From NCBI GenBank assembly GCA_913774355.1, contig CAJYGB010000035.1, positions 85,783-149,782 on the forward strand: a stretch of 64,000 bases of DNA, written 5' to 3'. Shown here piece by piece: positions 57,117 to 64,000 of this stretch. The stretch comes from an uncultured Chryseobacterium sp. (lineage in GTDB: Bacteria > Bacteroidota > Bacteroidia > Flavobacteriales > Weeksellaceae). A program made the position numbers and the translations under genes. Below the pieces are notes generated by a model. It made no database searches, had not been told where the DNA came from, and worked only from the letters and a program-made list of their open reading frames with translations. The number at the start of each line of letters is the position of its first letter. The first letter of the stretch is position 1.

Positions 57117-59900
57117 TTAATGAGCGCTTGTACTGGTAAGCTCTTTGATGGAAGGCACAAAAGTAGTAAGGTCGATGCCTTCTACAGCCGTTTTGTATTC
57201 ATCGATGCTTGGAATTCTTCCCATGATCGCAGAAAGTACAACAACCGGCGTGGAAGCCAGTAAAGATTCTCCTTTTTTACGCTCGGAATCTTCTACGACT
57301 CTTCCCTGGAACAGACGGGTAGAAGTGGCTAAAACAGTATCTCCTTTTTCAGCTTTTTCCTGGTTCCCCATACAAAGGTTACATCCCGGACGCTCAAGGT
57401 ACATCATATTCTTATATTCAACACGGGCTTCTCCTTTCGGTGCATTGTCATCAAATTCAAAACCTGAGTATTTCTCAAGGAATTCCCAGTCTCCTTCCGC
57501 TTTCAGTTCATCAATGATGTTATATGTAGGGGCAGCTACCACAAGCGGTGCTTTAAATTCTACCGTTCCGTTTTTCTTTTCAATGTTTTTAAGCATCTGG
57601 GAAACGATCTTAAGGTCGCCTTTATGAACCATACATGATCCTACGAATCCAAGATCTACTTTTTTCTCTCCTCCGTAGAACGTAAGATCCCGGATGGTAT
57701 CGTGGGTATATCTTTTGGAAACGTCGTCGTTGTTTACGTCCGGATCGGCAATCATCGGTTCTGTGATCGCGTCAAGATCTACCACAACTTCAGCATAATA
57801 TTGAGCATTGTCATCCGGAGTTAAAGCCGGTTTTTCTCCTGATCTGATCTCGGCGATTCTCTTGTTGGCTTTGTCGATAAGTCCCTGAAGAACCTGGTTT
57901 CTGTTATCCATTCCTTTATCGATCATGATCTGGATTCTTCCTTTGGCAATTTCCAGTGATTCGATCAGCGTATCATCTTCGGAAATACAGATCGAAGCTT
58001 TTGCTTTCATTTCGGCAGTCCAGTCGGTAAAGGTAAAGGCCTGGTCAGCAGGAAGCGTTCCGATATGTACCTCGATGATTCTTCCCTGGAATACGTTTTC
58101 CCCGCCGAACTGTTTCAGCATCTGTGCCTGGGTTGCATGAACCACATCACGGAAATCCATGTGCTCTTTCATGTTTCCTTTGAAGGTGACTTTTACGGAT
58201 TCAGGGATCGGCATGGAAGCTTCACCGGTAGCCAGTGCAAGGGCTACGGTTCCGGAATCAGCTCCGAAAGCTACCCCTTTGGACATTCTCGTATGGGAAT
58301 CTCCCCCGATGATGATGGCCCATTCGTCGATGGTAATATCGTTAAGAACTTTGTGGATCACATCCGTCATGGAATGGTATTCACCTTTCGGGTCACGGGC
58401 GGTGATCAGTCCGAAATCGTTCATGAATTTCATTAATTTAGGGATATTCGCCTGTGCTTTTTTATCCCATACGGAAGCTGTGTGGCATCCTGACTGGTAA
58501 GCGCCGTCCACCACCGGAGAAATTACCGTGGCAGCCATGGATTCCAGTTCCTGCGCGGTCATAAGACCGGTCGTATCCTGGGAACCTACAATGTTTACCT
58601 GTACTCTTACGTCTGAACCGGCATGAAGAACTTTACCCGGGGTTACCCCTACGGCATTTCTGTTGAAGATTTTTTCAACAGCCGTTAAGCCCTGTCCGTC
58701 GTGCGAAATTTCTTTTGACGGAGCAAAAACCTGAGGAGCGTCTATTCCTAAAACCTGAGCCGCAAAAGTCTGCAGCTTTTTACCGAAAACGATGGCATAA
58801 GAACCTCCTGCTTTAATGAATTCCATCTTTTGCGGCGTGAACGATCGGGTAAGATCGATCAGTTCTTCATTTCCTTTATAAAGTTTCTTTTCTTTGGTAT
58901 TGATGGTTAAAATCGTTCCGGTAGCTACTGAATAGGCTTCCTCTAAAACGATTTCCCCGTTTTCGTTGCGAACCGGGTTCCCGTTTTCGTCTGTTTTTTT
59001 AACCCAGTTTTTAAGGTCGATCCCGATTCCTCCCGTTACGTCTACGGTCGTAAGGAAGATCGGGGAAATTCCATTGGTTCCTCCTACGATCGGAGCGATA
59101 TTAACAAAGGGTACGTAAGGACTGGCCTGCTTACCGGTCCACAACGCTACGTTGTTTACTCCGGACATCCTGGATGATCCTACACCCATTGTACCTTTTT
59201 CAGCGATCAGCATAACGCTGGCATCAGGATGCTGGGTCTGCAGCATTTTGATTTCTTCCTGCGCTTCAGGAGTGATCATGCATTTTCCGTGAAGCTCACG
59301 ATCTGATCTGGAGTGCGCCTGGTTTCCCGGAGACAAAAGGTCTGTGGAAATATCACCTTCTCCGGCGATGTAGGTTACGACTTTTATTTCTTCAGCTACT
59401 TCCGGAAGCTTCGTAAAGAATTCCGCCTGGGCATAGCTTTCAAGGATTTCTTTTGCAATTGCATTACCGTCGTGGTAGGCTTCTTTTAAGCGGTTTGTAT
59501 CCGCTTCGTAAAGGAAAACCTGGGTTTTAAGGACCTCGGCAGCTTCCCGTGCGATGGCTTCATCGTTTCCAAGAGCCAGATCCAATAGTACTTCGATGGA
59601 TTTACCACCTTTCATATGGGATAAAAGCTCAAAGGCAAAAGCCGGGGAAATTTCTTCTACTACAGATTCACCAAGAATGATTTCTTTTAAAAATTCAGCT
59701 TTTACGCTAGCGGCACTAGTCGTTCCGGGTAAAGTATTGTAAATAAAAAATTTAAGAGAATCGGCCCTGTACTCATTGGCCTTATCTTTAATCTGAGCGA
59801 TGATCTCGCTTAATAATTCAGCACTGTCAATAGGTTTTGGGTGAAGTCCCTGATTTTTCCTTTCTTCAATTTCTTGGATGTAATCCTGATAAATGTTCAT
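57117..59900 (-). CDS. acnB: Aconitate hydratase B / 2-methylisocitrate dehydratase
   Basis: 927 residues of the AcnB type: a HEAT-like N-terminal domain (about 1-160), swivel domain with GTMGVGSSRMSG, then the catalytic region with WAIIIGGDSHTRMSKGVAFG, VGSCMVHKGD and GCNLCMGNQ containing the cluster cysteines. Length is slightly longer than E. coli AcnB (865). It serves the TCA cycle and possibly 2-methylcitrate degradation. Its leader may be about 200 bases long, judged by the nearest TAnnTTTG. Confidence 0.94.
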   Translation of the reverse strand: MNIYQDYIQEIEERKNQGLHPKPIDSAELLSEIIAQIKDKANEYRADSLKFFIYNTLPGTTSAASVKAEFLKEIILGESVVEEISPAFAFELLSHMKGGKSIEVLLDLALGNDEAIAREAAEVLKTQVFLYEADTNRLKEAYHDGNAIAKEILESYAQAEFFTKLPEVAEEIKVVTYIAGEGDISTDLLSPGNQAHSRSDRELHGKCMITPEAQEEIKMLQTQHPDASVMLIAEKGTMGVGSSRMSGVNNVALWTGKQASPYVPFVNIAPIVGGTNGISPIFLTTVDVTGGIGIDLKNWVKKTDENGNPVRNENGEIVLEEAYSVATGTILTINTKEKKLYKGNEELIDLTRSFTPQKMEFIKAGGSYAIVFGKKLQTFAAQVLGIDAPQVFAPSKEISHDGQGLTAVEKIFNRNAVGVTPGKVLHAGSDVRVQVNIVGSQDTTGLMTAQELESMAATVISPVVDGAYQSGCHTASVWDKKAQANIPKLMKFMNDFGLITARDPKGEYHSMTDVIHKVLNDITIDEWAIIIGGDSHTRMSKGVAFGADSGTVALALATGEASMPIPESVKVTFKGNMKEHMDFRDVVHATQAQMLKQFGGENVFQGRIIEVHIGTLPADQAFTFTDWTAEMKAKASICISEDDTLIESLEIAKGRIQIMIDKGMDNRNQVLQGLIDKANKRIAEIRSGEKPALTPDDNAQYYAEVVVDLDAITEPMIADPDVNNDDVSKRYTHDTIRDLTFYGGEKKVDLGFVGSCMVHKGDLKIVSQMLKNIEKKNGTVEFKAPLVVAAPTYNIIDELKAEGDWEFLEKYSGFEFDDNAPKGEARVEYKNMMYLERPGCNLCMGNQEKAEKGDTVLATSTRLFQGRVVEDSERKKGESLLASTPVVVLSAIMGRIPSIDEYKTAVEGIDLTTFVPSIKELTSTSAH

Positions 59901-60114
59901 AATAATAGAAGTCTTTTCAATCTTAAAAGAGATTATAACGGTATTCCGGTATCCGTAAAAGCAGGGAGAAGAATGGGCTATAATCCGTAATTATTTCAGA
60001 AGGTGCTCAATAATAAAGCTTTTCCGGATCCTGATCTAAGAAAATCTGAACATGATCATATCCAGAATCTGTTTCAAAAATGGTTTTATTACCTATAACC
60101 CCTGAAAATGTTCC

Positions 60115-60122
60115 CAAATTTA
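60115..60122 (-). promoter_or_regulatory. Possible acnB promoter element
   Basis: The minus strand reads TAAATTTG, exact for TAnnTTTG, 215 bases upstream of the acnB start. No -33 TTG is visible, and nothing else in 59901-60188 stands out. Confidence 0.3.
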
Positions 60123-60188
60123 CGGATTTTTCGTATTTTTTATAAATAAATTATTTAGATTCTTTATAAATATGTATTTTATATTTTC

Positions 60189-60196
60189 TATTTTTG
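60189..60196 (+). promoter_or_regulatory. -7 element of the WG-repeat gene
   Basis: TATTTTTG, an exact TAnnTTTG, lies 19 bases before the first ATG (60215) and 28 before the preferred ATG (60224). Confidence 0.45.
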
Positions 60197-60223
60197 CCTG
60201 AATTTTGCAGACTTATGGTGATT

Positions 60224-60994
60224 ATGAAAAAGGTTGTTCCGGTTGTATATCTTTTGATTTCAGCTTCCGTCTTTTCCCAGACTAAAGCGGTAAAGAGGGT
60301 TCCGGTAAAAAATATTACCCGAACAACAGCCGTAAATACTACACAAAAACCAAAGGCAGTACAAACTTTACCGGTTATTCATGAAGAGCTGCCCCTTTTA
60401 ATTCCCAAAAAGAACAACGGAGATTTCGGGTATGTCAACCAGAAAGGGAAATTCATCATTCAGCCTGAATATCATATCGCCGTATTTTTTTATGAGGATT
60501 GCAATCTATTAAATTCACCCAACGAAAAGCTCCGGAAATTCGGTACTGCCGAATACGCAACGGTGGAAAAAAACGAAATCTCCTACCGGATCGATCAGAA
60601 AGGGAAAAGGGTTTATCAATACAAACAGGCCGATCTTGGAAAATGTGTCCATAAGGAATATGTACAGCAGCTTTTTCAGGTCTACACGATGAACGGGTTT
60701 TTCGGACTGATCGAAAAATCGACATTCACGAATCCGCAGGATTATAAGCAGTTCAAAATTTATCCGCAATACGATTACCTGTTTATCCTGGAAGGCGATG
60801 ATGTTGCCAATCCGATGATTATTGCTTCCAAAAATAATACTTTTGGGGTGATCGATAAAAACGGCAACGTCGTTATCCCGTTTGCATATGCCGATATCAA
60901 AAGAAATTTCAGCTGGAAGCTCGGGAAAATGTTCGATGTTTCCAAAGATGGGAAAAATTATTTTTACGTGGATCGACGGAATCAGACGTATTAA
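60224..60994 (+). CDS. Secreted WG-repeat protein
   Basis: 256 residues from the ATG at 60224 that begins the signal peptide KKVVPVVYLLISASVFSQ; an ATG three codons upstream is also possible. After a basic Thr/Pro-rich linker come WG (KWG) repeats: GDFGYVNQKGKFIIQPEY, FGLIEKSTF with KIYPQYD, and TFGVIDKNGNVVIPFAY. WG repeats are beta-rich modules of unknown role on bacterial surfaces. Monocistronic, with a TAnnTTTG just upstream. Confidence 0.85.
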   Translation: MKKVVPVVYLLISASVFSQTKAVKRVPVKNITRTTAVNTTQKPKAVQTLPVIHEELPLLIPKKNNGDFGYVNQKGKFIIQPEYHIAVFFYEDCNLLNSPNEKLRKFGTAEYATVEKNEISYRIDQKGKRVYQYKQADLGKCVHKEYVQQLFQVYTMNGFFGLIEKSTFTNPQDYKQFKIYPQYDYLFILEGDDVANPMIIASKNNTFGVIDKNGNVVIPFAYADIKRNFSWKLGKMFDVSKDGKNYFYVDRRNQTY

Positions 60995-61002
60995 TTTTCA
61001 CT

Positions 61003-61042
61003 GGGTTTACCCAATGTTGGTTTAAGTTGTCCCATTGGGATT
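61003..61042. other. Two small hairpins after the WG-repeat gene
   Basis: TGGG-TTTA-CCCA (61003-61014) and TCCC-ATT-GGGA (61032-61042). They resemble the CC-nnn-GG hairpins elsewhere, and no T run follows, so terminator function is doubtful. Confidence 0.35.
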
Positions 61043-61123
61043 CACCATCTTACGGATTGTATTCAAGTAATGTTTCCATTTTATTCATGAAATTTTGTTT
61101 ATTATTAAATTGCCACGTAAATT

Positions 61124-61158
61124 AAGCCATAAGCCATAAGCCATAAGCCATAAGCCAT
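61124..61158. repeat. Heptamer tandem repeat, five copies of AAGCCAT
   Basis: Five perfect head-to-tail copies of AAGCCAT, followed by AA. They end 20 bases before the TAATTTTG element of the downstream riboswitch-controlled gene, so the array overlaps the -33 region. Confidence 0.9.
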
Positions 61159-61177
61159 AAATCTCATAAATTTTTCT

Positions 61178-61185
61178 TAATTTTG
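61178..61185 (+). promoter_or_regulatory. -7 element ahead of the second TPP riboswitch
   Basis: TAATTTTG matches TAnnTTTG, and transcription would start about 61190, just before the aptamer. The -33 position falls at the end of the heptamer array and lacks a TTG. Confidence 0.5.
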
Positions 61186-61192
61186 CCGCTGA

Positions 61193-61266
61193 AATAAAGG
61201 GGTGCTGTCACAAGCTGAGATTATACCCAATGAACCTGGAACGGGTAATGCCGTTTAGGGAATTTA
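61193..61266 (+). promoter_or_regulatory. TPP riboswitch of the TonB-dependent receptor gene
   Basis: THI-box hallmarks: AAAGGGGTGCTGTC, AGCTGAGATTATACCC, TGAACCTGGAACGGGTAATG and CCGTTTAGGGAA. It is shorter in P3 than the thiS riboswitch. The region between it and the ATG at 61385 holds a long inverted repeat and a CCCCTTT (61351-61357) complementary to AAAGGGG (61196-61202). Confidence 0.93.
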
Positions 61267-61341
61267 AATGTACCAATGTGAAAATCTAGCAATGTGCCAA
61301 TGCTTATTGTTAAATTGGTAAACCGAATACATTGTTACATT
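61267..61341. repeat. AATGTAaCA-type intergenic repeat, copy 2
   Basis: AATGTACCAATGT (61267-61279) and its inverted partner ACATTGTTACATT (61329-61341) match at 12 of 13 positions, with further AATGTGCCAATG units between. The pattern parallels copy 1 at 16392. Here it sits between aptamer and start codon. Confidence 0.55.
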
Positions 61342-61384
61342 ATTAATCCGCCCCTTTTATTCATTAAATGTTAAAATTTATAGA

Positions 61385-63487
61385 ATGAAAGGATTATTTT
61401 TTTTAGGGCTTACCGTCGGCGCATTTGCCTTCGTACAGGCTCAGGATACCGATTCCATACAGACAAGGCCGATTGAAGCCGTCAATTTTACCAAAAGGCT
61501 TCCCGTTGCCAAAGAAATCATTAATGTCCGGAAAGATCTCGACAGCCGGAACCTGGGGCAGGATCTTCCGATCTTGCTGAAAAACCAGACTTCCGTCATT
61601 TCCACTTCCGATGCCGGAAACGGGGTAGGATATACCGGATTCAGGATCCGGGGTGTTTCGGGAACGGCGATTAATGTGATGATGAACGGCGTTCCTTACA
61701 ACGATTCTGAAAGTCAGGGGACCTTCTTCGTAAACGTGCCGGACCTTACGAGTTCCGCTTCACAGATTTTAATTCAGAGAGGTGTTGGAACTTCCAATAA
61801 CGGAGCAGCAGCATTCGGAGCGAGTGTTAATGTGCTTTCCAAAGATCCTGAAGAAAAGTTTTATGTGAAAACCGATGATAGCTACGGTTCATTCAATACG
61901 TACAAATATTCTGCTGAGGTGGGCTCCGGGAAGTTCTGGGGCAACCGGCTGTCGGTGATGGGAAGATATACGCACATCAATTCCGACGGTTACATCGACA
62001 GGGCCTTTTCAAAACTGAATTCTTATAATTTCACGGCTTTATTTGAGGAAGGAAAAACAAGAATCCGGCTCATGGCTTTTGGCGGAAAGGAAAAAACCTA
62101 TCAGGCCTGGAACGGGATCGACCGCAAGACTTGGGAAACCGATCCGAAATTTAATTATTCAGGAGCGATCTATGATGCCGACGGAAATATTTCCGGCTTT
62201 TACAACAATGAGACGGACAATTACAGGCAGAACCATTATCAATTGCTTTGGGAACAGAAATTCAATGAGAAATGGAACCTCGAGACAACGCTGCATTATA
62301 CCAAAGGAAAAGGCTATTACGAAAACTACAAGCAGGGCGATCCTTTTTCAAGATATAATCTGCCGGATGTGAACGGTGACGATTCTTCCGATTTCATCCG
62401 TAAAAAATGGCTGAATAATGATTTCTATGGCATCGTTTCCACATTATACGGGAAGTTGGGAATGGTAGATCTTAACTTCGGGGCTGTGGCCAATCAGTAT
62501 TACGGCAGGCATTTCGGGAACGTGACCGGCGTTTTCCTGCCGCAGATCAATGAATACGAATATTACAGAAACCGTTCCGTAAAGAACGAAGTTTCAGGTT
62601 TTGCCAAAGCGTTGGTCAAGCTGAACGATTTTGAATTTTTCGGAGATCTTCAGCTCAGAAATGTCGATTACGATACCAAAATTATTACTGTTGGCGACGG
62701 CGAAGGAGCAGACCTGAAAAAAAACTGGCTGTTCTTCAATCCGAAAGCCGGGATCAACTACCGTATCGGAAATGGCAAGGTCTTCATTTCCTACGCGCAC
62801 GCCCAACGTGAACCGAACCGTGACGATTTATTGGCCAACAACAACGTAAAGGCAGAGAAACTCCATGATTTTGAAGCAGGAGTGGAAAAACAGTTCGGCA
62901 TCGTTTCGTTTACGGCAAACCTCTATTATATGTATTACGTCAATCAGCTGGTGTTGAACGGAGAGCTGAATAATGTAGGCGCTTTCATTCGCACCAATTC
63001 CGGGAAAAGCTACCGGAGCGGGATCGAGCTGGGCGCATTGGCCAAACTTTCAAAGCAGTGGGAGATCAACGGAAACGTGAGCTTCAGCAACAATAGGAAC
63101 CTGGATTTTAAAATCGAAAACACGGAAGGCATTCAGGATCTCGGAAATACCCAGATTTCTTTCTCGCCGGACATCATCGCCAACTTGGCCCTGAAATTCA
63201 ACCCGAATAAAAATTTCCAGTTTTCCCTCATGAACCAATATGTAGGAAAACAGTATTTAGATAACTCGGAAGACGAAAACCTTCAGCTGAAAGATTATTT
63301 TCTTACCGATTTCAATGCGCAGTATCAGTTTAAAATCAAAAACAACGATATTGCCCTGAAACTTTTGGTGAACAACATCTTCAATAAAAAGTATGTGAAC
63401 AACGGTGCCGTATGGGATGGCGAACCGTATTATTTCTCCCAGGCCGGAACCAATTTCATGTTCGGGATCAGCTGGACCATCCGGTAA
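61385..63487 (+). CDS. TonB-dependent receptor under TPP control, probable thiamine transporter
   Basis: 700 residues: signal peptide GLFFLGLTVGAFAFVQA, a plug domain (about 45-165: LGQDLPILLKNQTSVIST, GYTGFRIRGVSGTAI, NVMMNGVPYNDSESQG, QILIQRGVGTSNNGAAAFG), then a 22-strand-type barrel ending in the aromatic FGISWTIR. It takes up a nutrient across the outer membrane using TonB energy. The TPP riboswitch predicts thiamine or a precursor as the ligand, as for other Bacteroidota receptors so regulated. No inner-membrane PnuT or kinase lies within the remaining 500 bases. Confidence 0.93.
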   Translation: MKGLFFLGLTVGAFAFVQAQDTDSIQTRPIEAVNFTKRLPVAKEIINVRKDLDSRNLGQDLPILLKNQTSVISTSDAGNGVGYTGFRIRGVSGTAINVMMNGVPYNDSESQGTFFVNVPDLTSSASQILIQRGVGTSNNGAAAFGASVNVLSKDPEEKFYVKTDDSYGSFNTYKYSAEVGSGKFWGNRLSVMGRYTHINSDGYIDRAFSKLNSYNFTALFEEGKTRIRLMAFGGKEKTYQAWNGIDRKTWETDPKFNYSGAIYDADGNISGFYNNETDNYRQNHYQLLWEQKFNEKWNLETTLHYTKGKGYYENYKQGDPFSRYNLPDVNGDDSSDFIRKKWLNNDFYGIVSTLYGKLGMVDLNFGAVANQYYGRHFGNVTGVFLPQINEYEYYRNRSVKNEVSGFAKALVKLNDFEFFGDLQLRNVDYDTKIITVGDGEGADLKKNWLFFNPKAGINYRIGNGKVFISYAHAQREPNRDDLLANNNVKAEKLHDFEAGVEKQFGIVSFTANLYYMYYVNQLVLNGELNNVGAFIRTNSGKSYRSGIELGALAKLSKQWEINGNVSFSNNRNLDFKIENTEGIQDLGNTQISFSPDIIANLALKFNPNKNFQFSLMNQYVGKQYLDNSEDENLQLKDYFLTDFNAQYQFKIKNNDIALKLLVNNIFNKKYVNNGAVWDGEPYYFSQAGTNFMFGISWTIR

Positions 63488-63538
63488 TCATCAGGCTATA
63501 TTTAAACAAATTATAGTAAGTAAAAAGTTAGATTTTTC

Positions 63539-63566
63539 AAGGCTGCTCCGGCAGTCTTTTTTTTAT
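63539..63566 (+). terminator. Terminator of the receptor gene
   Basis: AAGGCTGC-TCCG-GCAGTCTT (one G-T pair) followed by a long T run, 52 bases past the stop. Confidence 0.85.
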
Positions 63567-63594
63567 TTTTATCAGGAGCTTGATCGCGCTATCC

Positions 63595-63690
63595 ACTGTA
63601 TCTTTTTTGCGGCGGCCTCCGCTTTGCTCCATCCGCCACAAAAAAGGATGCCGTTCCTATCGCGGCTAGGGTAGTGGTGATCCTTATTGT
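63595..63690. other. GC-rich structured island
   Basis: Within an AT-rich gap, CTTTTTTG-C-GGCGG (63602-63615) pairs with CCGCC-A-CAAAAAAG (63633-63646), a 13-bp stem with one mismatch and a 17-base loop. It is followed by ATGCCGTTCC and CGCGGCTAGGG. No reading frame accounts for it. It may be a small RNA or a dispersed repeat. The region 63691-63874 shows nothing further I can name. Confidence 0.4.
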
Positions 63691-63874
63691 CGTTTGACTT
63701 TAGCTTGGTGGAAAAAGTCGATAGTAACCATAGATTTGCACAGATTTTCACAGATGACGGTCTCGGTTCCGCTCAGCCGCCGTAATTGCTTTTGATTAAT
63801 AGCACTATATAAAATCTTTGATTTTTTAAAACTTTTGTGCACTTATTTTAGCACTGGGAATTAAACTTTACTAA

Positions 63875-64000
63875 GAGCCTGTTTAAATTTTAATTCAGCA
63901 AACTTTCCGTCATTTCTCTTAATTTTCTGAATTAAATAAACTTTGTTTATTCTTCACTTTAATATGATGATTTCAATTGATTTAATTGAATATCGCCGGG
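63875..64000 (+). other. Possible insertion-sequence end or regulatory inverted repeat at the right edge
   Basis: GAGCCTGTTTAAATTTT begins at 63875, followed by TAATTCAG (63891-63898) with its inverted partner CTGAATTA (63927-63934), further extended as GTTTA and TAAAC. An ATG at 63964 starts MMISIDLIEYRR and is open to the edge. This could be the left end of an IS and the start of its transposase, but too little is in view. Confidence 0.25.

Noticed and set aside
61124-61158. CRISPR-like array
   Set aside because: The units are 7 bases with no spacers and no cas genes are nearby; this is a simple tandem repeat.

Overview
The window looks like a chromosomal segment of a Chryseobacterium-type member of the Flavobacteriia (Bacteroidota). 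The reasons are the moderately AT-rich sequence, the weak Shine-Dalgarno signals, repeated matches to the Bacteroidota -7 promoter element TAnnTTTG, the fused CcoN/CcoO oxidase subunit, OMP_b-brl-type outer-membrane proteins, and a GG-leader peptide remnant of the kind common in that genus. Most of the window is housekeeping DNA in short operons. I saw no rRNA, tRNA, CRISPR array or complete mobile element.

Layout. Positions 1-352 hold the wreck of a RelE/ParE-type toxin-antitoxin pair. Positions 394-7217 carry pgi, a secreted protein, a GH125 exo-mannosidase, a DUF4349 lipoprotein and an acyl-CoA dehydrogenase. Positions 7218-7818 contain a decayed GG-leader peptide gene. Positions 7819-17261 carry an AI-2E-type transporter, lon, a PpiD-like chaperone, an MCE protein and a two-gene iron-sulfur redox pair. 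Positions 17297-23334 carry a membrane protein, a glycosyltransferase, a flippase, a lipoprotein and serS. Positions 23399-26503 carry two secreted proteins, the second an unusually AT-rich S15/CocE-like hydrolase.

Positions 26696-36406 form a complete cbb3 oxidase locus on the minus strand (ccoI, ccoS, ccoNO, ccoQ, ccoP, ccoG, fixH, safE-like) with a divergent Crp/Fnr-family regulator. Positions 36469-38295 are panB, a small membrane protein and an RluA-type pseudouridine synthase; a GH19 lysozyme/chitinase-like gene follows.

Positions 39581-46656 are a TPP-riboswitch-controlled thiamine biosynthesis operon (thiS, thiC, a TenI/ThiE-like gene, thiD, thiE, thiG, thiH), then a ThiF/MoeB-like adenylyltransferase. 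A second TPP riboswitch at about 61193-61266 precedes a TonB-dependent receptor (61385-63487). Synthesis and probable outer-membrane uptake of thiamine are therefore under the same ligand. Between them lie a DUF1345 protein, two related outer-membrane beta-barrel proteins next to a divergent LytS/LytTR two-component pair, and both aconitases (mitochondrial-type and AcnB).

The intergenic DNA is the most unusual part. It contains a family of short hairpins with a CC-3nt-GG core linked by a conserved AATATCkGTGTAG tail, a dispersed GGCTGGAAGAGGGAAGC repeat (three copies), an AATGTAaCA-type repeat (two copies), a five-copy heptamer array just upstream of the second TPP riboswitch, and a GC-rich hairpin island near 63600. 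The thiS riboswitch has a readable switching mechanism: two mutually exclusive helices, one of which buries the ribosome binding site and the start codon.
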